Source of the DNA: Dyella_B sp035486915
GTDB lineage: Bacteria > Pseudomonadota > Gammaproteobacteria > Xanthomonadales > Rhodanobacteraceae
Assembly: GCF_035486915.1 (NCBI RefSeq)
Contig: NZ_DATHMR010000015.1
Coordinates: 38,587 to 102,586 of the forward strand
Direction: 5' to 3'
Length of the DNA stretch: 64,000 nt
Shown here: piece by piece, positions 60,804 to 64,000 of the stretch
How positions within the stretch are numbered: the stretch's first letter is position 1
Layout: each line of letters starts with the position of its first letter
Notes under the pieces: generated by a model
Seen by the model: the letters and a program-made list of their open reading frames with translations, nothing else
Databases searched by the model: none
Told to the model about the DNA's origin: nothing
Translations under genes and position numbers: made by a program

Positions 60804-61286
60804 ATGCCTTCCTTCGATGTCATCTCCGAGGTCGACAAGCACGAATTGACCAACGCGGTCGATCAGGCCAATCGCGAACTCGCCAATCGCTTCGACTTCA
60901 AAGGCACGGACGCCAAGTTCGAGCTGGACAAATTCGTCATCACGCAAAGCGCGCCCAGTGAGTTTCAGCTGCAGCAGATGATGGACATTCTGCGCAGTCG
61001 TCTCGCATCGCGAAAAATCGATACTCGCGCGCTGGACATGGCCGACCCGGAAGTGAACCTGGCCGGTGCACGCCAGAAGATCACGGTGAAGCAAGGCATC
61101 GAGCAGCCCGTCGCCAAGAAACTGATAGCCACCTTGAAAGAAGCCAAATTGAAGGTGGAAGCGCAGATCAATGGCGACAAGCTGCGCATCACCGGAAAGA
61201 AGCGCGACGACCTGCAGCTGGCGATGGCAGTCTTGCGCAAGGCCGAGGTCGAACTTCCGCTTCAGTTCGACAACTTTCGCGATTAA
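60804..61286 (+). CDS. yajQ: Nucleotide-binding protein YajQ
   Basis: 160 residues. Two ferredoxin-like domains, starting MPSFDVISEVDKHELTNAVDQ and with NRFDFKGTDAKFELD. In Xanthomonas the homologue binds cyclic di-GMP and controls virulence genes together with a LysR regulator; also implicated in RNA or phage functions in others. Good start at 60804. Divergent from the YhiN-type gene. Confidence 0.95.
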   Translation: MPSFDVISEVDKHELTNAVDQANRELANRFDFKGTDAKFELDKFVITQSAPSEFQLQQMMDILRSRLASRKIDTRALDMADPEVNLAGARQKITVKQGIEQPVAKKLIATLKEAKLKVEAQINGDKLRITGKKRDDLQLAMAVLRKAEVELPLQFDNFRD

Positions 61287-61333
61287 GTCGATGTGCTTTC
61301 ATCTTGGCTTGCGCCGGGATGAAAGACCTTCAA

Positions 61334-62023
61334 CTACGCAAGCCCCGCCGCGATGTTCACGCTGATGGCGATAATAAACACGTTGAAGAAGAACGCCACC
61401 ACACTATGCAGCAATGCCGTCCGCCGTAGCGTGTGACTGGTGATCTGCACATCGGATACCTGAAAGCACATGCCGATCACGAAGGCGAAATATACAAAGT
61501 CCCAGTAGTCGGGCTGCTTCGTGCCCGGAAAATCCAGGCCTTCGTGTTGCTTGCCGAAATCGCCGTAGTAGCCGTGCGCATAGTGCAAGGCATACATCGT
61601 GTTCATGAAAAGCCACGACAGCACGATGCTGAGCGCGGCCATACCCATGGCCTTGGCGCCGCCACCCTTGGCGGCGTGCAGCTCGGTGGATAGTGCGACC
61701 AGCACGACCACCGAAAGCGCCACCGCAATCCAGAGCGTACTGCGACGCCCGACATCCTGACCCATCGCTTGCCGGCACATGTGCTCCGCGGTGACGCGAT
61801 TGAACATGCGCGTCAGCATGGCGAGATAGAGCAACACACCAACATCGAAGCTGATCAAAAGCGCCGAAGGAGGCTTCACGCGCGATAGCATCAGCGTGAC
61901 GAATACCGCCAGAAAGACGACAGTGGAAATCGCCAGCCATGGACGAGCCCGCACGAAACGAATGGGCGCCCACCGTCGACGCACCGATCGCCCCGGCGTC
62001 TTGCCCTCGCTGGACGCATTCAT
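61334..62023 (-). CDS. DUF1345 membrane protein
   Basis: 229 residues from ATG 62023. Five to six membrane helices (STVVFLAVFVTLMLS, LLISFDVGVLLYLAML, IVLSWLFMNTMYALHYAHGYY), with the family motif LSWLFMNTMYALHYAHGYYG and DYWDFVYFAFVIGMCFQVSD. Role unknown. Start overlaps the stop of the GNAT gene by ATGA, so they are co-expressed. Confidence 0.88.
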   Translation of the reverse strand: MNASSEGKTPGRSVRRRWAPIRFVRARPWLAISTVVFLAVFVTLMLSRVKPPSALLISFDVGVLLYLAMLTRMFNRVTAEHMCRQAMGQDVGRRSTLWIAVALSVVVLVALSTELHAAKGGGAKAMGMAALSIVLSWLFMNTMYALHYAHGYYGDFGKQHEGLDFPGTKQPDYWDFVYFAFVIGMCFQVSDVQITSHTLRRTALLHSVVAFFFNVFIIAISVNIAAGLA

Positions 62024-62295
62024 GCGCGCAGACCCGCGTATTCGGGATGACGCTCGCTCCACACTCGCGCATAACTGCACGCTGGCACCACTTTCCAGCC
62101 TTCCTGCCGCGCCACTTCATAGGCCGCGCGCACCAGCTCGCTCGCAATGCCGCGGCCGCCCACTTCAGACGGTACGCCCGTATGGGTAATGGTCATCACC
62201 TTTCCCTGCAAGGTGTACTCAAGTTCACAGGTGAAGCCATCCACCGTTGTTTCGAAACGGTGCGAGGAAGCCAGGTGCCGGATGTTCACAGTCAT
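62020..62295 (-). CDS. Small GCN5-related acetyltransferase
   Basis: 91 residues from ATG 62295 (GGGAA upstream; frame to 62343). Compact GNAT of the PF14542 kind: HTGVPSEVGGRGIASELVRAAYEVARQEGWKVVPACSYA with the acetyl-CoA pyrophosphate loop GGRGIA and a terminal cysteine in PACSYA. It is upstream of and coupled to the DUF1345 gene. Substrate unknown. Confidence 0.88.
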   Translation of the reverse strand: MTVNIRHLASSHRFETTVDGFTCELEYTLQGKVMTITHTGVPSEVGGRGIASELVRAAYEVARQEGWKVVPACSYARVWSERHPEYAGLRA

Positions 62296-62382
62296 GATGC
62301 GTTCCCGCGCGTTGCAAAGTACAAGCATAGAACGCCTCGCCATCGGCCGCAGAGCAACCTTCGTTCGGCTGCCATGACTGAC

Positions 62383-63459
<1,077 letters not shown>

Positions 63460-63493
63460 GGAAAGCTCCTTTTTACGTGACCCGGCGACCAAC

Positions 63494-63525
63494 AAAAAAG
63501 CCGCCAGGTTGGCTGGCGGCTTTTT
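63494..63525 (-). terminator. Attenuator terminator in the DAHP synthase leader
   Basis: A 13-bp perfect stem (AAAAAGCCGCCAG / CTGGCGGCTTTTT on the minus strand) with a 5-base loop and a T-run lies 26 bases after the leader-peptide stop and 35 bases before the DAHP synthase start. No upstream gene lies on that strand, since fkpA is divergent, so this terminator can only act in the leader. Confidence 0.85.
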
Positions 63526-63550
63526 CGAGGAAAGTGGGTGATCTGGTTAG

Positions 63551-63631
63551 TTACGATCGCGCACCATGCTCCGCCGCCGGCTTCGGATAGCCATAAAACC
63601 AGAAGTAATAGCGGTGGGAGGCGATGATCAT
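63551..63631 (-). CDS. Leader peptide of the DAHP synthase gene (26 residues)
   Basis: Too short for ordinary ORF calling. Reading from ATG 63631 gives 26 codons and TAA at 63551. Residues 8-15 are Tyr-Tyr-Phe-Trp-Phe-Tyr-Gly-Tyr: seven aromatic codons in eight. This is the hallmark of an attenuation leader for aromatic amino acids. It lies between the divergent promoter region and a terminator. Codons 18-21 contain GGCGGC, complementary to GCCGCC in the 5' arm of the terminator, so an antiterminator is possible. The ribosome-binding site is weak. Confidence 0.85.
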   Translation of the reverse strand: MIIASHRYYFWFYGYPKPAAEHGARS

Positions 63632-63731
63632 GGGGTAAGTGATACCACATCACAGTGCCGATGCCAAACAGCTGCGCGGCATAAAACAATGCGCTAACGT
63701 CTCATTATTCATTCCGTTTCTGGGGGTTTAC

Positions 63732-64000
63732 ATGGCTCGTCCGCTGGTCTTTCTTGTTACCGCCGCGCTGGTCCTAGGCGCTTTCGGACTGCGTACTGCG
63801 CATGCCGATGACGTTGCCAAGCTCAGCATCATGGACCAGAAAGTAGGTACGGGCGATACAGCGCGCGATGACACGGAAGTCGAGGTCAACTACACAGGTT
63901 GGCTCTACGACGCGAAGGCCCCGGATCATCACGGCGCGAAGTTCGATAGCTCTTATGACAGTGGGCACCCGCTCACTTTCACCATTGGGGCCGATCAGGT
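63732..64000 (+). CDS. FKBP-type peptidyl-prolyl isomerase (start only, runs out of window)
   Basis: ATG 63732, open to the window end (89 complete codons). Signal peptide ends THA-D-type near residue 25 (GLRTAHADD). The FKBP core begins DTEVEVNYTGWLYD and KFDSSYDSGHPLTFTIGADQ, matching single-domain periplasmic or secreted FKBPs of about 145 residues. It folds periplasmic proteins. Divergent from the DAHP synthase leader. No ORF-level claim can be made beyond the edge. Confidence 0.88.
   Translation, partial: MARPLVFLVTAALVLGAFGLRTAHADDVAKLSIMDQKVGTGDTARDDTEVEVNYTGWLYDAKAPDHHGAKFDSSYDSGHPLTFTIGADQ

Overview
The window is one contiguous piece of a chromosome of roughly 60 % GC with compact, mostly ordinary proteobacterial genes. 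The order pncC-recA-(SDR)-recX-alaS-csrA-tRNA-Ser(GCT) matches the classical gammaproteobacterial arrangement. Together with YajQ, an acid-Gly-rich CsrA tail, a methylcitrate pathway, PldA and the protein sequences overall, it suggests a Xanthomonadales member, probably Rhodanobacteraceae (Dyella/Rhodanobacter/Luteibacter-like). That assignment is an inference without a database search. No phage, insertion sequence, CRISPR array or plasmid functions are visible.

Layout. 1-6.6 kb: end of threonine dehydrogenase (tdh), a 1.2-kb-residue AsmA-like DUF748 envelope protein, kbl, and an RsuA/RluB pseudouridine synthase. 6.6-18.3 kb: an OmpA-type porin, then prpD separated from prpC-prpB by a stretch that holds a TerC/Alx-type manganese exporter behind a yybP-ykoY riboswitch, a lone beta-barrel protein, and a five-gene operon (11.6-15.8 kb) resembling the Pseudomonas Fap functional-amyloid system: a Gly/Asn-rich exported protein, two small exported proteins, a C39-type peptidase and a coiled-coil outer-membrane pore. 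The operon has a near-consensus sigma-54 promoter. 18.3-27.5 kb: tRNA-Ser, csrA, alaS, recX, an atypical SDR, recA, pncC and divergent mutS. 27.8-36.8 kb: a response regulator, Hsp15, a TRIC channel, an AEC transporter, HtpG, HtpX, GluQ-RS, acetoacetyl-CoA reductase, TcdA and a c'-type cytochrome. 36.8-48.9 kb: a GT39 glycosyltransferase, DUF962, pirin, an old-yellow enzyme, a hydrolase, two cold-shock genes with shared leaders, a YcaQ-type glycosylase, PldA, SlyD and DacB. 48.9-64 kb: glutathione peroxidase, metNIQ, pncB with a structured leader, a molybdopterin-fold/cytochrome c fusion, a zinc aminopeptidase, a Tyr/Gly-rich lipoprotein, a histone-H1-like protein, rhomboid, PhzF, a beta-hydroxyacid dehydrogenase, YhiN, YajQ, DUF1345, GNAT, DAHP synthase and the start of an FKBP isomerase.

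The most interesting parts are regulatory or envelope-related. The DAHP synthase gene is preceded by a 26-codon leader peptide with an aromatic codon run followed by a terminator, a clear attenuator candidate. The pncB leader contains several stem-loops and a terminator although pncB has no gene upstream on its strand, so it is a candidate riboswitch/attenuator or small RNA. The Fap-like operon with its sigma-54 promoter could be a divergent surface-fibre system. All functional assignments come from reading the protein sequences and motifs; no searches could be run.
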